This document shows, in pieces, positions 49,421 through 56,795 of a DNA stretch of 64,000 nucleotides. Under the pieces are notes generated by a model. That model was not told where the DNA came from. It saw nothing but the letters and a program-made list of their open reading frames with translations, and did no database searches. The stretch lies in the NCBI GenBank assembly GCA_016711215.1, contig JADJTL010000001.1:740001-804000 (forward strand), read 5' to 3'. The position numbers and the translations under genes were made by a program. Positions within the stretch are counted from its first letter, which is position 1; each line of letters opens with the position of its first letter. Origin of the DNA: Pseudomonadota bacterium. GTDB lineage: Bacteria; Myxococcota_A; Polyangia; GCA-2747355.

Positions 49421-50773
49421 ATGCGCATCTCGGAGCGAGTCAGTGGTCCGCCCAAGCCCGTGGCGGCGGCGCGCAGCGACGATCGGCTGGCCGAGGCCGG
49501 CGACCTCGATCCCCTACTCGAGCGCTTGCATGCCCAGGTCGTCGATCGCCTCGATATGACCCGCATCCGCGATCTCGACGCGGCGGGGCTGCGCGAGCGC
49601 ATCGCGGCGCTCGTCGATCAGCTCCTGGCGCAGGCCGGGGTCGCGCTCTCTGATCGGCAGCGCACGCGCGTGGTCGGAGCGGTCGTCGACGAGATCATCG
49701 GCCTCGGGCCGCTGGAGCCGCTGCTCGCCGATCCCGCGGTCAGCGACATCCTCGTCAATACGGCGAGCAAGGTCTACATCGAGCGCAAGGGCGTGCTCGA
49801 GCTGACGCAGGTGCGCTTTCGCGACAACGCGCACCTGCTCAACACGATCAACCGCATCGTCGCCCGCGTCGGCCGCCGCATCGACGAGTCGTCTCCGATG
49901 GTCGATGCGCGCCTGCCCGACGGTTCGCGCGTCAATGCCGTGATCGGGCCGCTGGCGATCGATGGCCCCCTGCTCTGTATCCGGCGCTTCGGCACGGGGC
50001 CGGTGAAGGCGGCCGACCTGGTGCAGCGCGGCGCCCTCGACGAGGCGATGCTGCAGTACCTGCGCAGCGCGGTGCGGGCCAAGTGCAACGTGCTCGTCTC
50101 GGGCGGCACCGGCGCGGGCAAGACCACGCTGCTCAACGCGCTCTCGAGCTTCATCCCCGCGAGCGAGCGCATCTTGACGATCGAGGATGCGGCCGAGCTG
50201 CAGCTGCAGCAGGCGCACGTCGCGCGGCTCGAGACGCGTCCGCCGAACACCGAGGGTCGCGGTGAGATCAGCATTCGGGATCTCGTGCGCAATGCGTTGC
50301 GCATGCGCCCCGATCGCATCGTCGTCGGCGAGGTGCGCGCCGCCGAGGTGCTGGACATGATGCAGGCGATGAATACGGGCCATGAGGGCTCGATGACGAC
50401 GATCCACGCCAACAGCGCGCAGGAGGCGACGACCCGCTTGATGGCGATGCTGGCGCTGGCGGGCACCCAGCTTGGCGAGCCGATGATGCGCCAGATGGTG
50501 GCCCGATCACTGCACCTGGTCGTCCACGTTGCGCGCTACATCGACGGTCAGCGCCGGGTGGCGATGATCGCCGAGGTCGTGGGATCGGACGACGCTGCCG
50601 TCAAGCTGCAGCCGGTCTTCGCCTTCGATCAGAGCGGAATCACCGCCACGGGCGCCGTCGTCGGCGCCTTCCGCGCGGTCGGCAGCAGCGCGCTCGGCGA
50701 GCGCTTCCGCGCCGCCGGCGCCGGCGCGCAGGGGAGTCGGCCCGCGCCCGCCGGCGAGGGGGCGCGTCGATGA
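49421..50773 (+). CDS. cpaF: CpaF/TadA secretion ATPase
   Basis: A 450-residue GspE-family hexameric ATPase that powers pilus assembly (and possibly retraction). Motifs: GLGPLEPLLADPAVSDILVN, GRRIDESSPMVDARLPDGSR, Walker A VSGGTGAGKTTLLNALSSFI, the Asp box TIEDAAELQL, Walker B region RPDRIVVGEVR, and the His box GHEGSMTTIHANSAQEATTR. The N-terminal 60 residues and an Ala/Gly-rich C-terminal tail are less conserved. ATG 49421 is preceded by GGGGAGAGAGG. The stop overlaps tadB. Confidence 0.95.
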   Translation: MRISERVSGPPKPVAAARSDDRLAEAGDLDPLLERLHAQVVDRLDMTRIRDLDAAGLRERIAALVDQLLAQAGVALSDRQRTRVVGAVVDEIIGLGPLEPLLADPAVSDILVNTASKVYIERKGVLELTQVRFRDNAHLLNTINRIVARVGRRIDESSPMVDARLPDGSRVNAVIGPLAIDGPLLCIRRFGTGPVKAADLVQRGALDEAMLQYLRSAVRAKCNVLVSGGTGAGKTTLLNALSSFIPASERILTIEDAAELQLQQAHVARLETRPPNTEGRGEISIRDLVRNALRMRPDRIVVGEVRAAEVLDMMQAMNTGHEGSMTTIHANSAQEATTRLMAMLALAGTQLGEPMMRQMVARSLHLVVHVARYIDGQRRVAMIAEVVGSDDAAVKLQPVFAFDQSGITATGAVVGAFRAVGSSALGERFRAAGAGAQGSRPAPAGEGARR

Positions 50774-51717
50774 CCGCCTTGCGCATGCTCGCCATTCTCA
50801 GCGGGCTGGCGCTGCTCTTTCTCCTGCAAGCGGTCTTCTGGTGGCGGCGAAGCCTGCGCCAACGCCGCGCGGACGCGCTTCAGGAACAGCTTCGCCCACG
50901 CGAGTTCTCCCCGGCGCTGCCGGGGCAGAGGGCGGAGGAGGGGGGCGCGGGTTGGCTCGGTCGGCAGGATTGGGTCAAGCGCCTGGCGCCGGTGCTAGCG
51001 CAGGCGGGCATCGAGGCGTCGGCCGAGCGCTTCGTCTTCCGCGCGGCTGCTGCCCTGGTCGGCGTAATGCTTGTTGGATCGCTGATCGGTCGCGGCCCGG
51101 TCGCGGGCGTCCTGCTTGGGCTGATGACGGCGATCGGTGTTGGTGGCTACGTCGCCGCTCGGCGACGCTCGCGCCTGGCAGCCCTGGATGGCCAGCTCCC
51201 CCAGGCGCTCGATTTGATGGCCCTGAGCCTACGGGCCGGGCAGACCCTCGAGGGCGGGATTCGCCTGATCGGCGTCGAGACGGCAGACCCGCTCGGCGGC
51301 GAGCTACGCCGCTGCTACCACGAGTATGAGTTGGGTCGCCCGATCGAACAGGCGCTGGTGCAGATGGGTCAGCGGCTCGACGCCTCGCGCTCGCTCTCTA
51401 CCTTCGTCGAGGCCGTGCTCGTGCTGAAACAGACTGGCGGCAACCTCGTCGAGGTGATCGACAAGATCGGGAGCACGCTGCGCGCCCAGGCCAGCTACGA
51501 GGCGCGCTTTCGTGCGCTGACCGCCGAAGGACGCCTCTCCGGCGTGATCTTGGCGGCGATGCCGTTGCTCGTCGTCGCCGGGGTGCTGCTCTCGGAGGGC
51601 TCCTATTTCGCGCCGCTCGTCGCGCGAGAAGGCGGACGCTGGTTTCTCGGGATCGCCGTGGTGCTTTGGGGCCTGGGAGTGTTCTGGATGTCGCGGCTGC
51701 TGCGACCGAGGGCCTAG
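50770..51717 (+). CDS. tadB: TadB-like type II/IV F-domain membrane protein
   Basis: A 315-residue inner-membrane platform protein. One N-terminal hydrophobic segment (LAILSGLALLFLLQAVFW), two more around residues 90-130, a GspF-type cytoplasmic domain (LPQALDLMALSLRAGQTLEG; FVEAVLVLKQTGGNLVEVID) and C-terminal membrane helices. It pairs with TadC as the base of the pilus machine. ATG 50770 overlaps the cpaF stop by 4 bases. Confidence 0.92.
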   Translation: MTALRMLAILSGLALLFLLQAVFWWRRSLRQRRADALQEQLRPREFSPALPGQRAEEGGAGWLGRQDWVKRLAPVLAQAGIEASAERFVFRAAAALVGVMLVGSLIGRGPVAGVLLGLMTAIGVGGYVAARRRSRLAALDGQLPQALDLMALSLRAGQTLEGGIRLIGVETADPLGGELRRCYHEYELGRPIEQALVQMGQRLDASRSLSTFVEAVLVLKQTGGNLVEVIDKIGSTLRAQASYEARFRALTAEGRLSGVILAAMPLLVVAGVLLSEGSYFAPLVAREGGRWFLGIAVVLWGLGVFWMSRLLRPRA

Positions 51718-51723
51718 AGAGAG

Positions 51724-52614
51724 ATGCTGAACGAGCTCGTGATCGGCGGGACACTGGCGGCCTTTGCGCTGATCAGCCTGGCCCTTGCGGTCCGCGCGGT
51801 GCGTCGGCGAAGGGCGAGCCTTCCCTTCACTGATTCCTCCCCGGCCGAGCAGGTGCCCGCGACGCCGCTGGGGCAGCTCGGCGCTCGGCTGCGCCCCGCC
51901 GACGCGCACGAGCTCGGCGCGCTCAGATCGCGCCTCGCGCGCGCCGGGTTGCATAGCGAGGATGCCGTCGATCTCTACCTCAGCGTTCGCTTGCTGCTGT
52001 TGATCCTGCTCTTCATCGCCGTCCCCGTGGTCTTGTTTGCGCCCTTGAGCAACCTCGCGGTCAAGGTGCTGATCCTCGGCGCGCTGGTACTCTCGGTCGG
52101 CGTCGGACCCTCGATCTGGCTCGATGGTCGCACGAGGGAGCGCCTCTTCGCGCTGGGACGCACGTTGCCCTCGACCCTCGATCTGCTGGTGACCTGTCTT
52201 GACGCAGGGCTCAACCTCGAGCAGGGCCTGGCACGCGTCGTGGCGCGCGGGACGCAGCGCGGAGATATCTTGGCGCGCGAGTTGGGTATCGCGCTCGAGG
52301 AGATGCGCGCCGGGCTCTCGATGGGGGAGAGCTTTCGCCGGATGGCACAGCGCCTGGACCACCCCGATGTGCAGAACCTCGCCGCGTTGATCGGCCAGGC
52401 CAGCGCGCTCGGCGGCAACGTCTCTAGCGCCCTGAGGGCCCATGCCGAGGCGATGCGTGCGCAGCGGCTGGCCTTCCTCGAGGAGGAAGCGGGCAAGACC
52501 AACGCCAAGCTGACCCTTCCGCTCGTGCTCTGCCTGCTCGTGAGCATGCTGCTGATGCTCTTCGGGCCGGCGATTCTCGCGATCGCGAGCTTCTTCCAAG
52601 GGCAGGGGAGCTGA
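51724..52614 (+). CDS. tadC: TadC-like type II/IV F-domain membrane protein
   Basis: A 296-residue second platform protein with the same F-domain: LPSTLDLLVTCLDAGLNLEQ, MRAGLSMGESFRRMAQRLDH and IGQASALGGNVSSALRAHAE. A hydrophobic pair lies near residues 85-130 and a C-terminal helix at LVLCLLVSMLLMLFGPAILA. ATG 51724 follows an AGAGAG ribosome site, 7 bases after tadB. Together with TadB it probably forms the inner-membrane rotor or platform. Confidence 0.93.
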   Translation: MLNELVIGGTLAAFALISLALAVRAVRRRRASLPFTDSSPAEQVPATPLGQLGARLRPADAHELGALRSRLARAGLHSEDAVDLYLSVRLLLLILLFIAVPVVLFAPLSNLAVKVLILGALVLSVGVGPSIWLDGRTRERLFALGRTLPSTLDLLVTCLDAGLNLEQGLARVVARGTQRGDILARELGIALEEMRAGLSMGESFRRMAQRLDHPDVQNLAALIGQASALGGNVSSALRAHAEAMRAQRLAFLEEEAGKTNAKLTLPLVLCLLVSMLLMLFGPAILAIASFFQGQGS

Positions 52615-52621
52615 TCAGTCG

Positions 52622-53578
52622 ATGAACTCGTTTCGGGCCCTTGGACTGGTGGGATGCGCGCTGCTGCTCGGCGCGCTCGGCGCCTTTGGCTGTGCGACCG
52701 CTGCCGTGGCACCCGAGATTGGCCCGCCGTCGGCGATGAAGGCGGCCGACGTCGAGCAGGTCCAGCGCGCGATGGTGTGGCGGCTCGTCGAAGAGGGCGA
52801 CTACGACCGAGCCCTGCCGCAGCTCCGCGGCTTGCTCGCCCAGTACCCACGCGATCCCGGGCTGCGGCTGCTGCTGGGCATCGTCTTGCGGGAGAAGCAG
52901 ATGCACGGGCCGGCCCTGGCCGAGCTGAAGCTGGTCGTCCGCTGGCGTCCCGATAGCGCGCGGGCGCACGCCGCGCTCGGCGTCCTGCTCGATCAGCTCA
53001 GTCGCCACGACGAGGCCGAGCGGCATCACCGTCGCGCGGTGGCCCTGCGGCCGGGTGTGGCCGCGTACCACAACAACCTCGGCTTCTGTCTCTTCCTCAA
53101 CCGCCGGCGTCCCGAGGCCAAGGAAGAGCTCGAGCTGGCGATCCGGCTCGATCCGACGCTGCGCCGCGCCTACAACAACCTCGGCTTCGTGCGCGGGCTC
53201 GATGACGACGAGGAAGAGGCGCTGCGCGCTTTTCGTCAGGCGGGCAGTCAGGCGATGGCCTGGACCAATATGGGCCTGGTGGCCGAGCTGCGCGGCCGCC
53301 CTCAACGGGCGCGGCTCTATTACGAGCGGGCGCTGCGGGAGCAGCCGGGTTTTTCCGCGGCGCAGCGCAATTTGCGCGCGCTCGAGCCCCAGGTCGACCG
53401 CAACGACGCGGCTGGGCCTTCCGGCGCGACGGTCCCTGCGGCTCTGCTCGGCGCCGAACCGGACGACAATGATCTCGAAGGCGCCGAGCCGGCCGTCGAA
53501 GGCGGCGCGACCTCCACTGCGGATCCGGCGCCGGCAACTGCGAAAACTCCCGCCGCGGGCGAGAAGGAGAAGCTCTAA
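52622..53578 (+). CDS. tadD: TadD-like TPR lipoprotein
   Basis: A 318-residue predicted lipoprotein (LLLGALGAFGC). TPR repeats span about residues 50-260: GDYDRALPQLRGLLAQYPRD, AHAALGVLLDQLSRHDEAER, AYHNNLGFCLFLNRRRPEAK and AYNNLGFVRGLDDDEEEALR. The last 60 residues are acidic and low complexity. TadD lipoproteins assist assembly or outer-membrane targeting of the Tad machine. It ends at TAA overlapping the next ATG. Confidence 0.88.
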   Translation: MNSFRALGLVGCALLLGALGAFGCATAAVAPEIGPPSAMKAADVEQVQRAMVWRLVEEGDYDRALPQLRGLLAQYPRDPGLRLLLGIVLREKQMHGPALAELKLVVRWRPDSARAHAALGVLLDQLSRHDEAERHHRRAVALRPGVAAYHNNLGFCLFLNRRRPEAKEELELAIRLDPTLRRAYNNLGFVRGLDDDEEEALRAFRQAGSQAMAWTNMGLVAELRGRPQRARLYYERALREQPGFSAAQRNLRALEPQVDRNDAAGPSGATVPAALLGAEPDDNDLEGAEPAVEGGATSTADPAPATAKTPAAGEKEKL

Positions 53579-53832
53579 TGCTGCGAGTCGCTCTGTTGTT
53601 TGGCTTAGTGCTGGGCGCTTGTGCTGGCCCGCGCCACCTCAACCCGCGCACCGGCGAGGCCTACGCGGCTGCGGTCCAGCGGCAGGCGCGCATCGATAGC
53701 GAGGCGACGACCGTCGAGGCCACCGCGGAGGACGGTCAGGCGATCCTCGCGGGGATGCGCTCCGAGGGTGGCTCGGAGGGCGAGGCGAGGCAGCGCTCGG
53801 GCGGCCTTCAGCTCATGCCGCTGGCGCGCTGA
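53578..53832 (+). CDS. Small predicted lipoprotein in Tad locus
   Basis: An 84-residue protein with signal LRVALLFGLVLGAC and lipidated Cys. The short mature part is basic then Glu/Gly-rich, ending GGLQLMPLAR. I do not recognise the family. It overlaps tadD at TAATG and tadG at TGATG, so it is translated as part of the operon. It may be an accessory lipoprotein of the machine. Confidence 0.7.
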   Translation: MLRVALLFGLVLGACAGPRHLNPRTGEAYAAAVQRQARIDSEATTVEATAEDGQAILAGMRSEGGSEGEARQRSGGLQLMPLAR

Positions 53833-55190
53833 TGAACGCGGCGCGCCAGGGCGAGCAGGGCGGTATCGCGCTGATGACCGCGTTGATGCTCACGGTGCTC
53901 GTCGCCATGGGCGTCGCCGTGGTGCTCTTCGGCCAGCTCTCTTTTCACCGGCGCACCCTGCAGAGCGCCGCCGATGCCCTGGCGCTCGCCGCCGCCTATA
54001 GTCTCGAGCAGAATGGCCTGCCCTACAGGGCCCCGCGCGACGCCCTCCGTTTCGCCACCGCCAACAGCCAGCTCGCGCTCCGCCCGCAATTCGGCGCCCG
54101 CACAGAGAACTTGGCTAACAACGTGGCCGACGTCGACGTCGGGCTGAGGGCGACCTTCGACTTCGGCGCCAGGGTGCCGCTGCTCGATCGGATCTTTCAG
54201 ATCAACGCCACGGCTCGAGCCCAGATCAACGTCGCGCGCTTCGGCACCGTCTGGCCGGCCGTGGTGATGGTCCTGGACGCTTCAGAGTCGATGCGCTACC
54301 CGATCCTGGCCGCCAACGGGCGTTCCGCCTTTCAGGTGATGCAGTCGGTGCTGACAGCCTATACGGCGCTGACGCTGCCGGTGCGCAACGGGTTGATCGT
54401 CTTCAGCGACGGCGTGACCCAGAACGTGGCGCCCTCGGCCGCCAACCTGAGCAACGCACGGGCGATCGGCAACGCCCTGACCGCTGCTGCGCCCAACGGG
54501 CGCACGAACGCTGCAGCCGCGTTGGACGCCGCCCGCGCCCAACTCGCCGGGATTGCCGGCGGGCATAACGCCGTGCTGATCTCCGACGGCGAGCCCACCC
54601 TGGGCGGCCCTTGTGCGCCGCACGCGGCCTGTCATTTCAATGCGGGGACGCAGGCCGGAGCCCGCTTGCGCGCCCGCGCCCAAGGGGCCGCGGCGATCTT
54701 CACCGTCGAGATCAGGCGCACCAACTACGCCACTCAGGCCTCCGACTTCCTGATCGGGGTCTCCGGGCTGCCCGGCAGCGCCGGCGGCGATGGTTCGATG
54801 CGCTACCTGGCGCAGGATACGCTGGGCATCACGATGTTCATCGCCGGGCTGACGCGTGCCATCTGCGCCTTCGGACCGCTCGTCCCTGGCGCTGGGGCAC
54901 CCGCGAGCGCGCGTCGCCCGCGGGCCGTCACGCCGAACTTGCTCACACCGCGCCAGCGCGTCTTCACCTTCATCCGCCAGCCGAATGGCAACGAGGTCGC
55001 GGTGCCGCTGCTGGCGGACAATGACCGCGATCGCCATCCACGGGATCCCGGCTTCCAGTACTGGCGCGACGCCGTGCGCGGGGAGGATTGGGTCATCCTC
55101 ACCGAGCGCTCCTGCCAATTCCTCGGGGGCGACGGGGCTCGGACGGTGGTCGTGCGCTGGGATGATGCGCAGCTCATCCCGAGCACCTGA
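53832..55190 (+). CDS. tadG: TadG-like pilus protein with vWA domain
   Basis: A 452-residue protein. The N-terminal TadG/TadE segment (GGIALMTALMLTVLVAMGVA) and QSAADALALAAAYSLEQNGL are typical. A von Willebrand A domain (about 135-310) carries a MIDAS: VVMVLDASESMRYP, a Thr in GRTNAAAALDAARAQ and VLISDGEPTLGG. The C-terminus (about 360-452) contains two cysteines. TadG/vWA proteins can be tip or adhesion components. It ends the Tad locus. No tadV (cpaA) peptidase or tadF is present in this window. Confidence 0.87.
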   Translation: MNAARQGEQGGIALMTALMLTVLVAMGVAVVLFGQLSFHRRTLQSAADALALAAAYSLEQNGLPYRAPRDALRFATANSQLALRPQFGARTENLANNVADVDVGLRATFDFGARVPLLDRIFQINATARAQINVARFGTVWPAVVMVLDASESMRYPILAANGRSAFQVMQSVLTAYTALTLPVRNGLIVFSDGVTQNVAPSAANLSNARAIGNALTAAAPNGRTNAAAALDAARAQLAGIAGGHNAVLISDGEPTLGGPCAPHAACHFNAGTQAGARLRARAQGAAAIFTVEIRRTNYATQASDFLIGVSGLPGSAGGDGSMRYLAQDTLGITMFIAGLTRAICAFGPLVPGAGAPASARRPRAVTPNLLTPRQRVFTFIRQPNGNEVAVPLLADNDRDRHPRDPGFQYWRDAVRGEDWVILTERSCQFLGGDGARTVVVRWDDAQLIPST

Positions 55191-55255
55191 GGCGGACCAG
55201 CTGAGGCCCCCCGCGGCTGCTCGCGGCGCGGGCGGGCCTCAGCGCGTGCCCCGGG

Positions 55256-55987
55256 TTAGCCGAGGTTCTCGGCCGCGAAATCCCAGTTGAGCCGCGTCTC
55301 GATCAGCGCCTTGACGTAGTCCGCGCGGCGGTTCTGGTAGTCGAGGTAGTAGGCGTGCTCCCACACGTCGATCGTCAGCAGCGGCTTGAGTCCCGCCGTC
55401 AGCGGCAGCTCGGCATTGCCAGTATGCGCGATGCTGAGCTTGCCCGCGGGGTCGGCCACCAGCCAGGCCCAGCCGCTACCAAACTGCCCGACGGCCGCGG
55501 CGGCGAGCTGCTCCGTGCAGGCCTCGCTGCTGCCGAAGGCCTCAGCGATGCGCTCGGCGAGCTTGCCCCGCGGCTTGCCGCCGCCCTTGGGCTTGAGGCT
55601 GCGCCAGTAGAAGGCATGGTTCCAGGCCTGCGCGGCGTTGTTGAAGATGGCCTGGTGCTTGGGCTGGCCCGCAGCCCCGCGGATGATCTTCTCGAGCGGC
55701 TGGTCCGCAAAGGGCGTGCCCGCGATCAGCTTGTTGAGGTTCGCGACGTAGGCCTGGTGGTGCTTGCCGTAGTGGACGCCCAGCGTGCGTGCGGAGATCA
55801 CGGGGGCGAGCGCGCTCAGCGCGTAGGGCAAGGGCGCCTGGACGATCGCCGCCGCCCCGAGCGCCAGGCTCGGCGTGGCCAACGCAGCCAGCGCGGCGCC
55901 GGCGCCCGCCGCTGCCAGCAGCTCGCGCCGCGTAACGCCCTCGGCCCCCGTCTGCCTCGTCACTGGCGACCCTTCGTCATGTGCCAT
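55256..55987 (-). CDS. Tat-exported Fe/Mn superoxide dismutase
   Basis: A 243-residue enzyme that dismutates superoxide. The N-terminus has a twin-arginine signal (TRRELLAAAGAGAALAALAT). The mature domain is a Fe/Mn-SOD: HYGKHHQAYVANLNKLIAGT, NAAQAWNHAFYWRSLKPKGG, FGSGWAWLVADPAGKLSIAH and DVWEHAYYLDYQNRRADYVK, retaining the metal-ligand His, His, Asp, His. ATG 55987 has GGAGG upstream; longer frames lack it. Most bacterial Fe/Mn-SODs are cytoplasmic, so export to the periplasm is notable. It converges with tadG. Confidence 0.92.
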   Translation of the reverse strand: MAHDEGSPVTRQTGAEGVTRRELLAAAGAGAALAALATPSLALGAAAIVQAPLPYALSALAPVISARTLGVHYGKHHQAYVANLNKLIAGTPFADQPLEKIIRGAAGQPKHQAIFNNAAQAWNHAFYWRSLKPKGGGKPRGKLAERIAEAFGSSEACTEQLAAAAVGQFGSGWAWLVADPAGKLSIAHTGNAELPLTAGLKPLLTIDVWEHAYYLDYQNRRADYVKALIETRLNWDFAAENLG

Positions 55988-56103
55988 GGTGTTGCCTCCT
56001 GCCTTGCCGTGGGTTGGAGCGGTGACTCTAACGGCGCGCTGGACCAGCGGCAATGACGCGCTCGCGGCGTGACGCGCTCGCGGCCAGCGCGGGTGACCCT
56101 GCG

Positions 56104-56131
56104 TTGACAGCCGCGCGCGGGCTCTGTTAAG
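56104..56131 (+). promoter_or_regulatory. Possible sigma-70 promoter of second glycan locus
   Basis: A perfect TTGACA (56104-56109) is followed after 15-17 bases by a poor -10 (TGTTAA/TTAAGC, about 56125-56132), some 60 bases before the methyltransferase start. Only the -35 is convincing. Confidence 0.3.
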
Positions 56132-56189
56132 CGCTGCCCTGACCTCGTGGTCGGTTGGCCTCAAGCGCAGCTGCCGGGACCCCTACGCC

Positions 56190-56795
56190 ATGCTCCAGGA
56201 TCGCGGCATCATCGCCGGCAACGTCACGGATAAGTACAACAGCCGCAACCCGCTTGTGCGCCGGATGATGCGGGGCTTCCTCGCGGCCGTCGGCGAGTGC
56301 TACCGCCTGACCGGCGCGCAGAGCCTCCTCGAGGTCGGCTGCGGCGAGGGGGAGCTGCTGCGGCGGCTCGTGGCCCTAGAGCCCGCGCGCTGCGTCGGCA
56401 CGGACTTCTCGCCGTTGATCCTGCGCGATGCTCGGCAGCGTCAGCCGCTGCTCGCCCTCGCCGCGCAGTCAGCGACGCGGCTCGGCTTCCCGAGGCGCAG
56501 CTTCGACCTCGTCGTCGCCTGCGAGGTCCTCGAGCATCTGCCTGATCCCGCCGCTGCCCTCGAGGAGCTGGCCCGCGTCAGCCGCCGCCACGTCCTGCTC
56601 AGCGTGCCGCGCGAACCGCTCTGGCGCGCGCTGAACCTCGCCCGCGGCGCCTACTGGCCCGCAGGCGGCAACACCCCGGGGCACGTGCAGCATTGGGGCA
56701 CGGAGGGCTTCGTGCGCGAGGTCGGGCGGGTCCTGCAGGTGCGCCGTGTGCTGACGCCCCTGCCCTGGACGGTCGTCCTGGCCGAGGTGCCCTAG
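56190..56795 (+). CDS. Class I SAM-dependent methyltransferase
   Basis: A 201-residue methyltransferase: motif I SLLEVGCGEGELLRRLVAL, then CVGTDFSPLILRDARQRQPL, motif IV FDLVVACEVLEHLPDPAAAL, and LLSVPREPLWRALNLARGAY followed by NTPGHVQHWGTEGFVREVGR. This pattern is common in glycan-cluster enzymes that methylate sugars or lipid-linked intermediates. It is immediately followed by the 937-residue membrane protein (start one base after the stop). It is the first gene of the locus. Confidence 0.85.
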   Translation: MLQDRGIIAGNVTDKYNSRNPLVRRMMRGFLAAVGECYRLTGAQSLLEVGCGEGELLRRLVALEPARCVGTDFSPLILRDARQRQPLLALAAQSATRLGFPRRSFDLVVACEVLEHLPDPAAALEELARVSRRHVLLSVPREPLWRALNLARGAYWPAGGNTPGHVQHWGTEGFVREVGRVLQVRRVLTPLPWTVVLAEVP

